From the NCBI RefSeq assembly GCF_003589595.1, contig NW_020653900.1, forward strand, positions 3,373,838 through 3,437,837: DNA of 64,000 nt, written 5' to 3'. Under the pieces are notes generated by a model, which was not told where the DNA came from, made no database searches, and worked only from the letters and a program-made list of their open reading frames with translations. Position 1 is the stretch's first letter. Every line of letters begins with the position of its first letter. Of the stretch, positions 33,125 to 43,097 are shown one piece after another. Position numbers and translations under genes: made by a program. This stretch comes from Hyposmocoma kahamanoa (taxonomy: Eukaryota > Arthropoda > Insecta > Lepidoptera > Cosmopterigidae).

Positions 33125-33524
33125 CACATATCGAGCCCTACATTGTATCTTGTGGGACCTTATGCGATCTATTGAACGTATCGACAAAGATTAATTTCAT
33201 AATCTTCATTTAAAATGTACAAAGTAGAAAGACAAACGCAGAATAACTAATGATAGAATAATAAAATATTCACAAAAAGGCGCTAAAACCATAGACAATT
33301 AAATTTAGAATATGAATAGAAAGATTATAAAGGTTAACGAGATTGAAAATACAAAGAGATTTGTAGCAACTCCAGCGGTTCGTAACAAAGAGTTTTAATT
33401 GTACAAGGAGGAGGGTTTTGATCTCGGACCTTGTTTATTAGACCGTTTGAAACGGCTCAATTGGAAAGACAACTGCCGGTTAATGTAAATTGACTGATTG
33501 ACTTGTAAGTCAGACAATCACTCC
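33125..33524. other. No feature recognised
   Basis: AT-rich. AATTTAGAATATGAATAGAAAGATTA at 33302 resembles 16481-16505, so a short shared repeat may extend here. Confidence 0.4.
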
Positions 33525-33820
33525 AATTGCCAGGTCTCAAACTAGGTAATTCCCTGTGCTATGAGGCCTGGAGCAACGGAACTAACTATAGGGCACTTCC
33601 GAGAACCTACGCTGAACGACGATGACCTACGGCAATGAGACGTGGTTACTTACTATGAGATGGACGGATGACCTGGTAAGGGCGGCGGTTAACCGATGGA
33701 TGCACGTCGTGTCCGATCGGCTAGTCTGGAAATCTTTGGGGGAGGCCTATGTTCAGCAGTACACGTCTTCCGGCTGATGATGACTTCCTAGAACATTCAG
33801 ACCAGAATCAATATACAGCA
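33525..33820 (-). repeat. RepE SINE body split by an RTE insertion
   Basis: Left: AGGTCTCAAACTAGGTAATTCCCTGTGCTATGAGG and GGAGCAACGGAACTAAC. Right: GAACATTCAGACCAGAATCAAT. It is interrupted at 33607-33782. Confidence 0.75.
33607..33782 (+). pseudogene. Internally deleted RTE LINE end with target duplication
   Basis: Translates in pieces to TYGNETWLLTMR joined directly to WTDDLVRAAVNRWM and SLGEAYVQQYTSSG, then CTGATGATG. Compared with bases 95-493 it lacks the roughly 80 residues in between. ACTTCCGAGAAC before (33595-33606) and ACTTCCTAGAAC after (33783-33794) form a 12-bp target duplication with one mismatch. Confidence 0.85.
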
Positions 33821-34100
33821 GCCCTTTGAAAGTGTTTGTGTTAGTGTCTAGGGAAATACTGCCACCTTACCTGTTTCTACCGCCAAGCAATAATGCTCAC
33901 GTTACTGCGTTCCGGTTTTGAGGGCGCTGGTGAAATTACAGGCACATGGGACTTGTCAACTCAGGATGACGGGCGCGTGGTAGTACTCCTCAAACTTTGC
34001 GACTCAAAGCACTGAGTGGCACTGCAACTGTTATGGACGGGCGTGTCGCTTACCACCAGGCGCACCACTTGTTCGTCCCATTATTTGGTATTATAAAAGA
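33818..34100 (+). repeat. RepA, near full length
   Basis: Runs from CAGCAGCCCTTTGAAAG to TTATTTGGTATTATAAAAGAAAA. It has small deletions, including loss of part of TTATGTCTCAGG. Confidence 0.85.
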
Positions 34101-34171
34101 AAAATGTGAAATTTTATATTTCCCATTTAAGCATAAAAGAGGTACCGGCTAATTTAGTTCTTTAAAACTAA

Positions 34172-34334
34172 GGGTCGTATTCTAGAACTCTACTCAATGC
34201 TCAAGTCAGGATTGCAATTGAAACACAAGCACTGGAAATACGACCCTAATGGCAGGAACTTGAGTATGATCGAGTGCATTAAACCATACTCAAATCCTGA
34301 CTTGAGCATTGAGTAGAGTTCTAGAATACGACCC
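34172..34334. mobile_element. Palindromic MITE, twin 1
   Basis: 163 bp. GGGTCGTATTCTAGAACTCT and its reverse complement form the ends, and inversion continues for about 45 bp. A second inner pair (ACTTGAGTATG / CATACTCAAAT) lies near the centre. It is flanked by TAA on both sides (34169-34171, 34335-34337). A 3-bp TWA duplication is typical of PIF/Harbinger-type elements; the assignment is inference. Confidence 0.9.
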
Positions 34335-34358
34335 TAAGGACGATATATACGACCCTTA

Positions 34359-34523
34359 GGGTCGTATTCTAGAACTCTATTCAATGCTCAAGTCAGAATT
34401 GCACTGGCAACACAAGCACTGGAAATACGACCCTAATGGCAGGGACTTGAGTATGATATCAAGTGCTTTAAACCATACTCAAATCCTAACTTGAGCATTG
34501 AGTAGAGTTCTAGAATACGACCC
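34359..34523. mobile_element. Palindromic MITE, twin 2
   Basis: 165 bp, same orientation and over 90% identical to twin 1 by eye, with TTA on both sides (34356-34358, 34524-34526). Only about 20 bp separate the twins, and that spacer contains another TACGACCC fragment of the same terminus. Confidence 0.9.
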
Positions 34524-34526
34524 TTA

Positions 34527-34959
34527 GAGTCTTTAAAACTCTCCTCAAAAATTGTAATTTTGCAGATGTGGCTTTATTACTCCAAGAGTACGAAATTATT
34601 GCTTAATAAGTTCAAAGTTTAAAAATTACTAGTAATAACCCAAACCAAGACGAAAATAAAGAAGTTATTTTTAACTTTTAATTTTTTTTATCTGCCCCAT
34701 CTTGACTTCCGTAAACCACTACAATTAACCAAATTTATTAAATAAAAAAAAGGTAATTTATCACGTGTTCATTATTTTGAACCGGTCGTCAGGTAAAAAG
34801 CAAGTCTATAATTAGATACATTATAAAAATATAAAGCATTATAGAAATATAAAGTGGCAGATATGTGAAATAAGTACGATCTATGACATTGTTAATACGG
34901 CCATAACTAACTATGCAATCTCGTGGAAAAATTTACTACTACACCTTAATATTGCACCC
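34527..34959. other. No feature recognised
   Basis: AT-rich and unassigned. Confidence 0.4.
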
Positions 34960-35180
34960 CTCATAGAAGAATGGCATAAGTGGAGCTACGTAAAAAACGT
35001 TTATTGCTCCATTAGATACAGAAAAACATAGCCCACGTCCTCTCCAATTCTTGTAAATCTATCGACTAATACTGTAGATAGAGTTACAAGAAGTGGAGAG
35101 GATGTGGGTTATATTTTTCTGTATCTAATGGAGCAATAAACATATTTAACGTAACTTCGCTTATACCATTATTCCATGAG
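34960..35180. mobile_element. Foldback element, 104-bp arms and 13-base loop
   Basis: 34960-35063 and 35077-35180 are inverted copies without gaps, about 14 mismatches by eye. The most conserved part is TTTATTGCTCCATTAGATAC. The ends are CTCAT...ATGAG. There is no coding capacity. A hairpin this long would give double-stranded RNA if transcribed. Confidence 0.9.
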
Positions 35181-35182
35181 CC

Positions 35183-35385
35183 TGCCTAGTGGTAAGCGAC
35201 ACGCCTATTTATAATAGTTGCAGTGATGCCACGCTGCCATTGCACCCGTCACCCTTAGACAAAAGTTGACACGTCCAAACTGGAACGCAGTAATGCTCAC
35301 GTTACTGCTTGGCGGCAGAAATAGGTAAGGTGGCAGTACTTCCCCTCCGAACTCTTTCACAAGGAGCTTCTACTGCTACTAAATA
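35183..35385 (-). repeat. RepA, partial
   Basis: Minus-strand RepA from the GTAGCAGTAGAAGCTCCTTG head near 35375 to CTAGTGGTAAGCGACACGCC near 35185. The A-rich end is replaced by the adjoining foldback element. Confidence 0.85.
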
Positions 35386-35549
35386 GGTAAAGTTTCTAAT
35401 AATATAAATGTATTTACGGCCCGTAACACAAAATTGACATTACAAAATGGGGATAAACGCAATAAAATGCGTCAAACAGGTATTTGCATGCATAGCTATT
35501 ATTCCAATATTTCGGCCAGGTTTATTTCGGCACTGCTTTATTTCTTATG
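35331..35549 (-). repeat. Inverted duplicate of 3537-3752
   Basis: Reverse-complement match covering a RepA head plus about 170 bp of non-RepA sequence, ending at CATAAGAAATAAAGCAG. Confidence 0.85.
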
Positions 35550-36045
35550 TTATCTGTTATGACTAAGTATATGTTGTTTAACAACGATAAAATTTTGAGT
35601 TCTACTCTTTGTTATGCGAGAGTACAAAGTTTTGTTAAGTACATCAAAATATGATTATATTTTAATATGTTCGTGAGGACGTATACATAAGATGAATTGT
35701 TATTACAAAGATTATGAGAAATTACTGTATTTATATACAATATTCTTGCTCCTAGTTTTTATGCGATTTTCTTATTCCCACATAATAAGTAGAATTATCG
35801 GTTTTTTATTGCTTTTATTAGATTGACATGTTAGGTACATATTACGTACCTATTCCAAGATTATGTGGTAATTATATCAAGCAACCAATAATTTAATCAT
35901 ATTGTATAGAGTATGGCATTATCTTTAATTTAAGGAAGAGTTTTTTTTAGTCAGTCGTGACCATGGAATCTGAAAAGAGCCCAAAACGGCCTATACCAAT
36001 AGTCTCTACGTGGGTTTGTTTAAAAAACAAATCTACGTCATTTTA
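35550..36045. other. No gene recognised; RepG trace at 35950-36040
   Basis: 35950-36040 has GTCGTGACCATGGAATCTGA and GGTTTGTTTAAAAAACAAATCTACGTC, which resemble RepG. The rest is AT-rich. Confidence 0.45.
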
Positions 36046-36253
36046 TTTATAATAACGCATACAATAATAACGCACACACTCAACATAGCCCAGCACTATG
36101 GAAACCCTGCGTCGCGGGTGCCATGGACACACACAGATACAATCACAAATTACACCCAAATTTACGCCATACAAATAATTATCCCGGCCCGGGAATCGAA
36201 CCTGGGTCCTCTGCGTGGTAGTCACGTAAGGTAACCGTTCGGCCACTGAGGCT
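36046..36253 (-). mobile_element. RepD tRNA-derived SINE
   Basis: Minus-strand head GCCTCAGTGGCCGAACGGTTACC, box B GGTTCGATTCCC, and the same body as 971-1171, ending in a TTA-rich tail. Confidence 0.85.
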
Positions 36254-36276
36254 GTTGGAGATTTATCTACTTTTAG

Positions 36277-36535
36277 GTCTCCTTGTGAAAGAGTTCGTCC
36301 AGGGAAGTACTGCCATCTTACCTATTCTGCCGCCAAGCGGTAATGTGAGCATTACTTCGTTTAACTTCGATGGTGAAGGTGCTGGTAAAATTACAGGCAC
36401 ATGAGACTTATCAACAAAAGTCTCAGGGCGTCAAATGCAGTGGTGGTGCCCCTCTGATCTTTGCGATTTAAAGCTTTGAGCGGCACTGCAACTGTTAGGG
36501 ACAGACGTGTCGCGTACCACCAGATTATAAAAAAG
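36277..36535 (+). repeat. RepA, near full length
   Basis: From GGTCTCCTTGTGAAAGAG to CACCAGATTATAAAAAAG, missing part of the final segment. Confidence 0.85.
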
Positions 36536-36984
36536 AATATTTAATTATTTTTACACAATACAATAAAGTGCTAATGGCTTATTTAAAACCATAAGGTATT
36601 CTCTATGAGTCAATCATTGAGCCATACAGAAAAAAAAGGTTAGTGTTATACTTATTTTAAAGGCAAATTTGAAAGTTAATTTATACGGTATACAATAATT
36701 TTAGTATGACTTAAATAAGTTTAGTATACATACATATACGTACGTACAATAAATAGTGTGAATTTTGGCAATCGTCGAAATCGGTTCATAAATGTTGAAG
36801 TAATTGCGTTAATATACATAAAAAAACAATACAATTCTATTTTATTGAATAAAGTAGAGCAACGAAAACTTTTCTACACCTAGGAATATAAACCTACAAT
36901 TCAATTACAGTTATTCACAACACTTTAGTATAAACAGTAGACATTGATAACTAGAAGAAATTAATTAAATGAAAGAAAATGGAA
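36536..36984. other. No gene recognised; RepB trace near 36775-36850
   Basis: GAAATCGGTTCATAAATGTTGAAGTAATTGCG resembles the RepB GGTTCACAAATACCGGAGTTATCGCG block. Confidence 0.45.
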
Positions 36985-37100
36985 TGAAATGAAATAAGTT
37001 TATTTCAAACAGTAGGTATAGTTACATGTTCATATAGTGTTAGTAGGTCCTTACAACTAAGTTAGTAGAACGCAAAGTGGTCATTTTCATGAACAAGTAT
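36985..37100 (-). mobile_element. LINE 3' end with ATTTC tail
   Basis: The minus strand ends TTTGAAATAAACTTATTTCATTTCATTCC, an AATAAA followed by a short tandem tail. The upstream part is untranslated. Confidence 0.55.
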
Positions 37101-37224
37101 GGACATCCAATACTTAAGGATTGGGCTGGCCATCCTCTCTGCTACCACCTTAAGAAAACTGTTGGTGCTGCATCTCAATCTGGCCAACAGGGATACCACT
37201 CTGAAAATGTTCTCAACATTTTTT

Positions 37225-37320
37225 AAAATCTATTTTTTTTTATTTTTTTTTATTGTGACTCGGCAAAATGACTGCACCGCGCCTGATGGAAAGTGCGAAT
37301 ACAGTCCTCTATATATATCG
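37225..37320 (+). repeat. RepH poly-T-headed repeat, partial
   Basis: A T-rich run followed by GTGACTCGGCAAAATGACTGCACCGCGCCTGATGG, parallel to 63330-63470. Confidence 0.6.
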
Positions 37321-37734
37321 TTTATCGTTTATCGAATCTATATATATATCGTTTCTAATTGTTATTAGCCCAACGGTAGAACCAGGATATTTTTCTAGTT
37401 ACAGTGAAAAATATCTTCTAGGCGTGTATATTCACGTGTCATCGTGAAACCCTTATACCGAGTATCACCTTCCCATTAGCGACGCTTCCAGAAGTGTTTA
37501 TTTTATTAAGAGCCCTCGGAGTCTGGTTAGTAACTGGCGTCGTAACCCAATTCTGTTGAATATCAATAACGCCATGTAACATTGTTGGTTTATCAAGAGT
37601 CGAACTTGTAACGGAATAAGAAAGGAAACGTGTAGATATAAGGATTATCATCCATTGTCTACCGATCCGGTACGGAGAGCACTTATGTTTCAGGAAACAA
37701 ATGGCATTTCGTTATTCTGATATCTCGAAGCAGC

Positions 37735-38165
37735 TTTTTTTAACCGACTTCAAAAAAGTAGGAGGTTCTCAATTCAACTGTATGTTTTTTTTTGTATGTA
37801 TGTTACGCGATAACTCCGGTATTTGTGAACCGATTTTCATGATTCTTTTTTTGTTGGTAAGGGGGTACTTCCATAGTGGTTCCATTTCATTTTGAAGAAA
37901 ATCATCCACCTCTAAGGGTGGCTGTTTACGCATGAAGATTCATTTTTGTAAATAGCGCCTAAACTTTAATTTAGGAGCAATTATTTTAATGGTTGATTTT
38001 GCTATTTCTCCAATTCAAGGCGTTTTTCTCTCAATATACTTTGAGTAGTGAGAACCTATTTTTATTATCTCCAGTGTCAAGTCCTGAATAGTGGCAACCA
38101 GGGGATCTTTCAATAAAACTTAACAAATAGACGTAATTCCACGTACTTTTGAGGTCGGTTTTTTT
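37735..38165 (+). repeat. RepB TIR repeat, full length
   Basis: The left end AACCGACTTCAAAA and right end TTTTGAGGTCGGTT are inverted copies, which defines the element. About 430 bp. Compared with 7877-8312 it is collinear with few differences. No conserved frame is present. Confidence 0.9.
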
Positions 38166-38194
38166 AGTACTCTGTTCTGAGATTACTATAATGC

Positions 38195-38482
38195 CAAGTG
38201 GCGATACGAACAAGTCATGTACCTGGTGGTAAACAACACGCATGTCCATAACAGTTGCAGAGATTTAAATCGCAAAGATCTTAGGGGCACTGCTACTGCG
38301 CCCGTCACCCTGAGACTTAAGTTAACAAGTCCCATGTGCCTTTAATTTCACCAGCACCCTTACCCTGCCAAACCAGAATGCAGTAATGCTCGCATTACTG
38401 TTTGTGGCATAAATAGGTAAGGAGGCAGTTCTTCCCTGGACTAACTCTTTCACAAGGAGCTAGCTCTACTGCTACTAAATCT
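38195..38482 (-). repeat. RepA, near full length
   Basis: Minus strand from GTAGCAGTAGAGCTAGCTCC near 38478 to CGCCACTTGGCATTATAGTAATC near 38190. Confidence 0.85.
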
Positions 38483-38869
38483 CAGCTAAAACAACGACAT
38501 GATGTTGGTCGCCAAATTCAAATTCGCTATTCTGGTGTACACTAAATTTAGTTTCGTGGTTATTTCTCCGATATTTCGAAATGGTTACGATGAATTAAAA
38601 TCATACCGGAAAAATCCGGGTCAATAAGAAGTCAAGAAACTTGTAATTCGCATTCTTGGTTTGATGAGGCCTGAACTGCAAAATGACATTTCAGGGAAGA
38701 GATTTAAAGATTCTGCGAACAAAATTAATCGATAACTTTTTGTTGTTTGAAGGAGATCAATAAAATTTCACATTATAATATGGTTCATGTAGTTCCTGTT
38801 ATTTTTATGACTTTCATGTGATAAAAGCACTTTTGATGTACATACATGTGGCTTTATTATACCATGGTA
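38483..38869. other. No feature recognised
   Basis: Unassigned. Confidence 0.4.
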
Positions 38870-39290
38870 ACCATTTAGTGTTCATTCTAGATCTAGTACA
38901 CAGAACAATAAATACAATAGAACTGGTTACTTAGCGTCTGACGAGTGCTAACGTTAGGTCTCGAAAGACCTACTTGAGTTTAGTCTGCCATTGTCGCTTT
39001 GTATGGTATGGTTGTGTCGTTCTTTCAATCGTTCGTCGTAGTCCAGCCACAAGCCGCAAGATGGCAGCACGTTGAATAAAATTGCGATATAAAATCAAAA
39101 CGTCGTAACTTGCAATAACGGTATTGAACTTTCAACGGTATAGCAGCGACTGGGAAAAGTTTAAATTATATATTAACAATCGAGAATTTGTTACATCTTA
39201 TTAAATTAGAAACTATGACAAATTATTATTAAGGCACTTCCGTTGTGTTTTGTCTTCCGTGGTCTAGTATGTATTGAAACGCGCTCTACT
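38870..39290 (+). repeat. RepI repeat, shorter copy
   Basis: Collinear with 44400-45005: AACAATAAATACAATAGAA, TTAGCGTCTGACG, TCTCGAAAGACCTAC, TTTGTATGGTATGGTTGTGTC, CGCAAGATGGCAGCACG, ATAAAATCAAAACGTCGTAAC, then AGGCACTTCCGTTG. It lacks about 170 bp that in the other copy contain a possible protein start. Confidence 0.8.
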
Positions 39291-39365
39291 CCTCTACTAA
39301 ACGCTATAAACGTACTTTATGTCGCTATGGTAACCGCATACCGGAATCTGTTGGATAAGTGGCGA

Positions 39366-39425
39366 CCTTAAAAAGAAAACCTACGTCCAGCACTGGACAT
39401 CTTTCGGTTGAAATGATAATGATGA
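39366..39425 (+). mobile_element. RTE LINE 3' terminus remnant
   Basis: CCTACGTCCAGCACTGGACATC corresponds to the A-Y-V-Q-Q/H-W end, followed by TGATAATGATGA. Confidence 0.65.
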
Positions 39426-39429
39426 AAAT

Positions 39430-41500
39430 ATCGCTATATAGATGACAGCGCCCCTTTTCGCATAAAGTTCCTAAAGTCATTTTCGCCTAACGCATTTCGA
39501 TTTCGCATTTCTTCATAAACGCAAGCAAAATATGCCTCCCTATTGGAAGTGTAATTCGAGTTACCTCGACTCGATACGCGTTTTGGAACTTAAAATGTGC
39601 TTGTAAGGTTTTAAATTAATTAAATATTTATGAAAGCGTGTTGGTTCGATGTTGAAATAAGATGAATTAGACGAATGAGTTTGATTTCGGGGTTCTTAAG
39701 CTGATTAAATGGAGTATTTGTATAAATTTCGTTTTCGTAAGTAATGGAATGGATTTTTTCCTTCATGTATCTACAATTACAGAGAAAATTAAGAATTCAA
39801 TAGCGACCGTACGGGTCTCCATTAACGATGGTGTTAAGGCGCCTTCAGAGTAAAGGCTTATAGAAGCGCTGCAGGGGTGCTGCAGCCGCGTCTCTATTAA
39901 TTTTCATACTATAGGTATAAGCGCCATTTCGTGACACGCGCGCGCTTCTTTGGCAGTAGTCACAATTTTATCTTTTAGCGTACTTTTCAGGCCACGAATA
40001 CGTAAAAGTGGTGCGTTCAATATGTTTGCGCGTACATTGAGTCTTGTGTTGGATATAAATAAAATAAGACAGACGTATGCGCGCAATGTACGCACAAATC
40101 TTGAACGCCCCGCTGAACGCGTCACGCACCGTTCCGGATTTGCGGCCTAATTGTCCATGAGTATTTATAATGATAACGCACTGAACAAAGTAAAACTAGG
40201 TATATAAAGATGTAATATCTAGAGGAGAAAAGCTATATTGCAGTAACCCATTACAGCACGCGTATACTCTAAAACTGTTTGGGTTACCGCCCACTTAGGC
40301 AAAATAAAAAAATTTCAACGCCTACCCCCAGGAAGAAAAAGATATAACTTTGTATTATAGTTTATGCAGATAATTCAGGTTTTTTTTTCCCAAATACGGT
40401 TGCACCCCCTGGACATTATCAACGCCCTCAATTGCTTTCGAGGCCCCTACCCTACCCAAGGACTTTTTAGCGCCTACTGGGTGGCAGTAGGGACCACTTT
40501 AGAAAACTATGTTCTAAAGAGAGGGTTCAAGCCATATAGCACGATGCTATAAAAAACAAATAAAGTTACCGTACTGCTTCTATATATTCACAAATGTAAG
40601 CAACTTACAAATTAAAGTATAGAGCGAAGCAATCATTTTCTATTGGAGTACCACCACTCTAGTAGTATCAATAATATTTCGTAGTTCTGTCATCAAATCG
40701 CTTTTGCACAATAAAGAAATGCGTAAAAGCTTTTGCGGTAACAATAAGTGAAATAATAATAATATGTAACGTTGGGCGCCACAGGTGCACCACTGCAGTG
40801 CTTATATAAGCCTGTAATTTGAAGGCACCTTAAAACCTTAATCATATGCTAATGTCTAATTAGGCACTCTTTCTTCGACTTTCAGGTTTCGTTATACATA
40901 TTTCCTTCAACGTTACGTAACTAAAGTTAAAGTATTAGTTAAATATCTGTCGTATACGTCCTCCATCATTGAACCCAGGGCCTTAACTACATAGGAGGTA
41001 AGAATTCTCGCTCTATTATTGCTCTTGAAATCATAGATTAAGTGGGCTTTAGATTGTAATGTTACTGCGTTTTGTAACCGGTTGACCGGACGTAGTGATA
41101 AATATGGTAAATCCTTGTGTTTGTAGAGTCTTATACAGGCTATAATAAAAAGGTTAGCATTGGTAAAATCAGTAGTTGAAGAGTTTGGACTTTCCTATAT
41201 TTCCTATATTTTTTAGAATTAGAAACTCTATAAATAAAGAGACGGTGATCATAGAAATTTTTCTTTTTTTTATTTTAATTTTTTAGAAATTGCGATAAAA
41301 CATTGTGGGACTTCATGACAAATGACATTTACAAATGACATGACAATGGGTTATTATTTTATAAAAAGTTTTCATGTAATGTTTGAAACTTCTGTTTCTT
41401 TAAGTTTTTTATAGTTCAAGTCTTGGACATAGATTAAGTATGTAAATATAGAATTTTTTTATTAAATAAAGACCTTGCGGGTCTTGATCGCGACACGCGC
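39430..41500. other. No gene recognised; GC-rich patch with inverted repeat at 40013-40111
   Basis: GCGTTCAATATGTTTGCGCGTACATTG and its inverted counterpart CAATGTACGCACAAATCTTGAACGC flank a 46-base AT-rich spacer. The surrounding 39830-40150 is GC-rich. The rest is unassigned. Confidence 0.5.
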
Positions 41501-41515
41501 GGTGCGATTAAAATG

Positions 41516-41600
41516 TGACGTCACGGTGCTCGCCATGTTCGCTATTGTGATAAGATTTAAATATGGCGGTTTTATCATTCATACAGTTACACAGACAGTA
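41516..41600 (+). promoter_or_regulatory. Possible promoter: CRE palindrome plus TATA-like box
   Basis: A perfect TGACGTCA (41516-41523) lies in a GC-rich patch, and about 35 bases downstream is ATTTAAATATGG. No transcript or exon can be shown from sequence alone. Confidence 0.25.
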
Positions 41601-41685
41601 ACAGCCAGTTAAATGTGGATATATTAGTTTTATCGTGGCAGCATATTCCCGGAGTAGCGCAGCAGTTTTAATCGTAATATGGTCT

Positions 41686-41745
41686 CTTGTGAAAGAGTTC
41701 GTCCAGTGAAGTACTGCCAGTTTACTTATTTCTGCAATGTGACAT
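41686..41745 (+). repeat. RepA head fragment
   Basis: GTCTCTTGTGAAAGAGTTCGTCCAGTGAAGTACTGCCAG. Confidence 0.8.
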
Positions 41746-42829
41746 CATGATATTTTAAGCAGTCGATAAGTAGGCCATAATCACGCTAATAACCTATTAA
41801 AAGATGTTAATGTAATAATATTGGGGGACCATAATAGCCATTTGCAGTGACATTTAATGGATTTTGTATTGTTTCATAAATAAATAAAGCGGCTTTAGTA
41901 TGACCCTAAAAATGATAATTTTATTTGGTAAAGCCATTATGGAAGTCAACTGGCCGTCATGTTATGAAAACAGAAACGGGTGAGGTCGTTTATGAACCTG
42001 ACGACAGTTTGGACGCACGTAAAAACGCGAATGTGGCCTTAACTTTTGTGATTGCCACACAATTGGGGGCTTCATTTCATTTTTATTTCAAACCATTTAT
42101 TTCAGGCAAATGTAATCCTTAGTCATCAGAGATCGATGTAGGCAAAGTATATTTACTTAAAGTTCAAGTAATACACTTTGAGTGATGATCATTGACCTGT
42201 CACGTCCTGAAGACACACGCTGTCCTTAACGATTTCGGGTTTTCAAAATTTTTATAAATTTTTACAAATATTTTAATGGTGGATGAAAATGAAAAAGAGA
42301 GTGCCTATTGCATTGACTTATAATTATATGGACGTCGGGTCCGCGCTAAAAAGTGTCCGAACTTATAGAGCGTTAAAATCGTATACAGAGCGTCATTCAC
42401 GCTTTAGTCTTCGTTTATTCGACTGATTATTAGACAATACTGCGATGTTAGAATAGAGAAATAAGACAATACTGCGATGACATTACAATTTAAATTCAAC
42501 GTTTTAGCTTTTTCATATTCCTTTACATGTCACTACGTTTAAATAGGTTGACTTGGGACATTTTTTTCGTGGTTTTTGTATTAGACCCGTCGTCCATTTA
42601 TTTGTAAGTCAATGGCCTAATGGCATTAAGTGGCCATAGCCATTTGTACTACTCTATGTGCTATAAAGTTTAAATAAAAAAATATATATATAATTGCGTG
42701 TTATTAGACGCCTTAGAAATTAAAATATCATAATTTACTATTTGTTTGTTTAATTTTTACTAATGTTAGTTTATAATGATAAGTACGTTGTTTTTATAGT
42801 TTTAGCCTTGCAGGGTTTTTGTGTAGTAA
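41746..42829. other. No gene recognised; unassigned 65-aa frame at 41925-42122
   Basis: The frame 41925-42122 has mixed polar composition (KTETGEVVYEPDDSLDARKN) that looks more protein-like than most chance frames here. It lacks a domain or clear splice context and could be an exon or noise. The rest is AT-rich. Confidence 0.35.
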
Positions 42830-43097
42830 GAAACAATTAAACTACATTCATTTAGTAAGTTCAGGGCTCATTGAAAACCAGCGCCACAGTCAATCAAGCC
42901 TGTGGTATAAACTGAATGAACTCCTTTTATGTAGGCCACAACCGCACAAATGACAGTACAAGCACTTTGTCCTATTTTATGTTATTTTTGTTTTATTTTT
43001 TTATTTTGTTTTGCTTGTATAAGTGTTATCCATATTTTTTTTTTGTATCTGTGTTGTGGTGTTGCAATAATTGTCTATTCTATTCTATTCTAAATAA
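42830..43097 (+). mobile_element. LINE 3' untranslated end with TATTC tail
   Basis: Ends GTTGCAATAATTGTCTATTCTATTCTATTC: a polyadenylation-like AATAA and a short tandem tail. Upstream TTTGTATCTGTGTTGTGGTG is the kind of 3' end seen in moth jockey elements. Confidence 0.6.

Noticed and set aside
34172..34523. CRISPR-like array of two repeats
   Set aside because: The units are whole palindromic transposons with target duplications in an insect genome. There are no uniform spacers and no cas genes.
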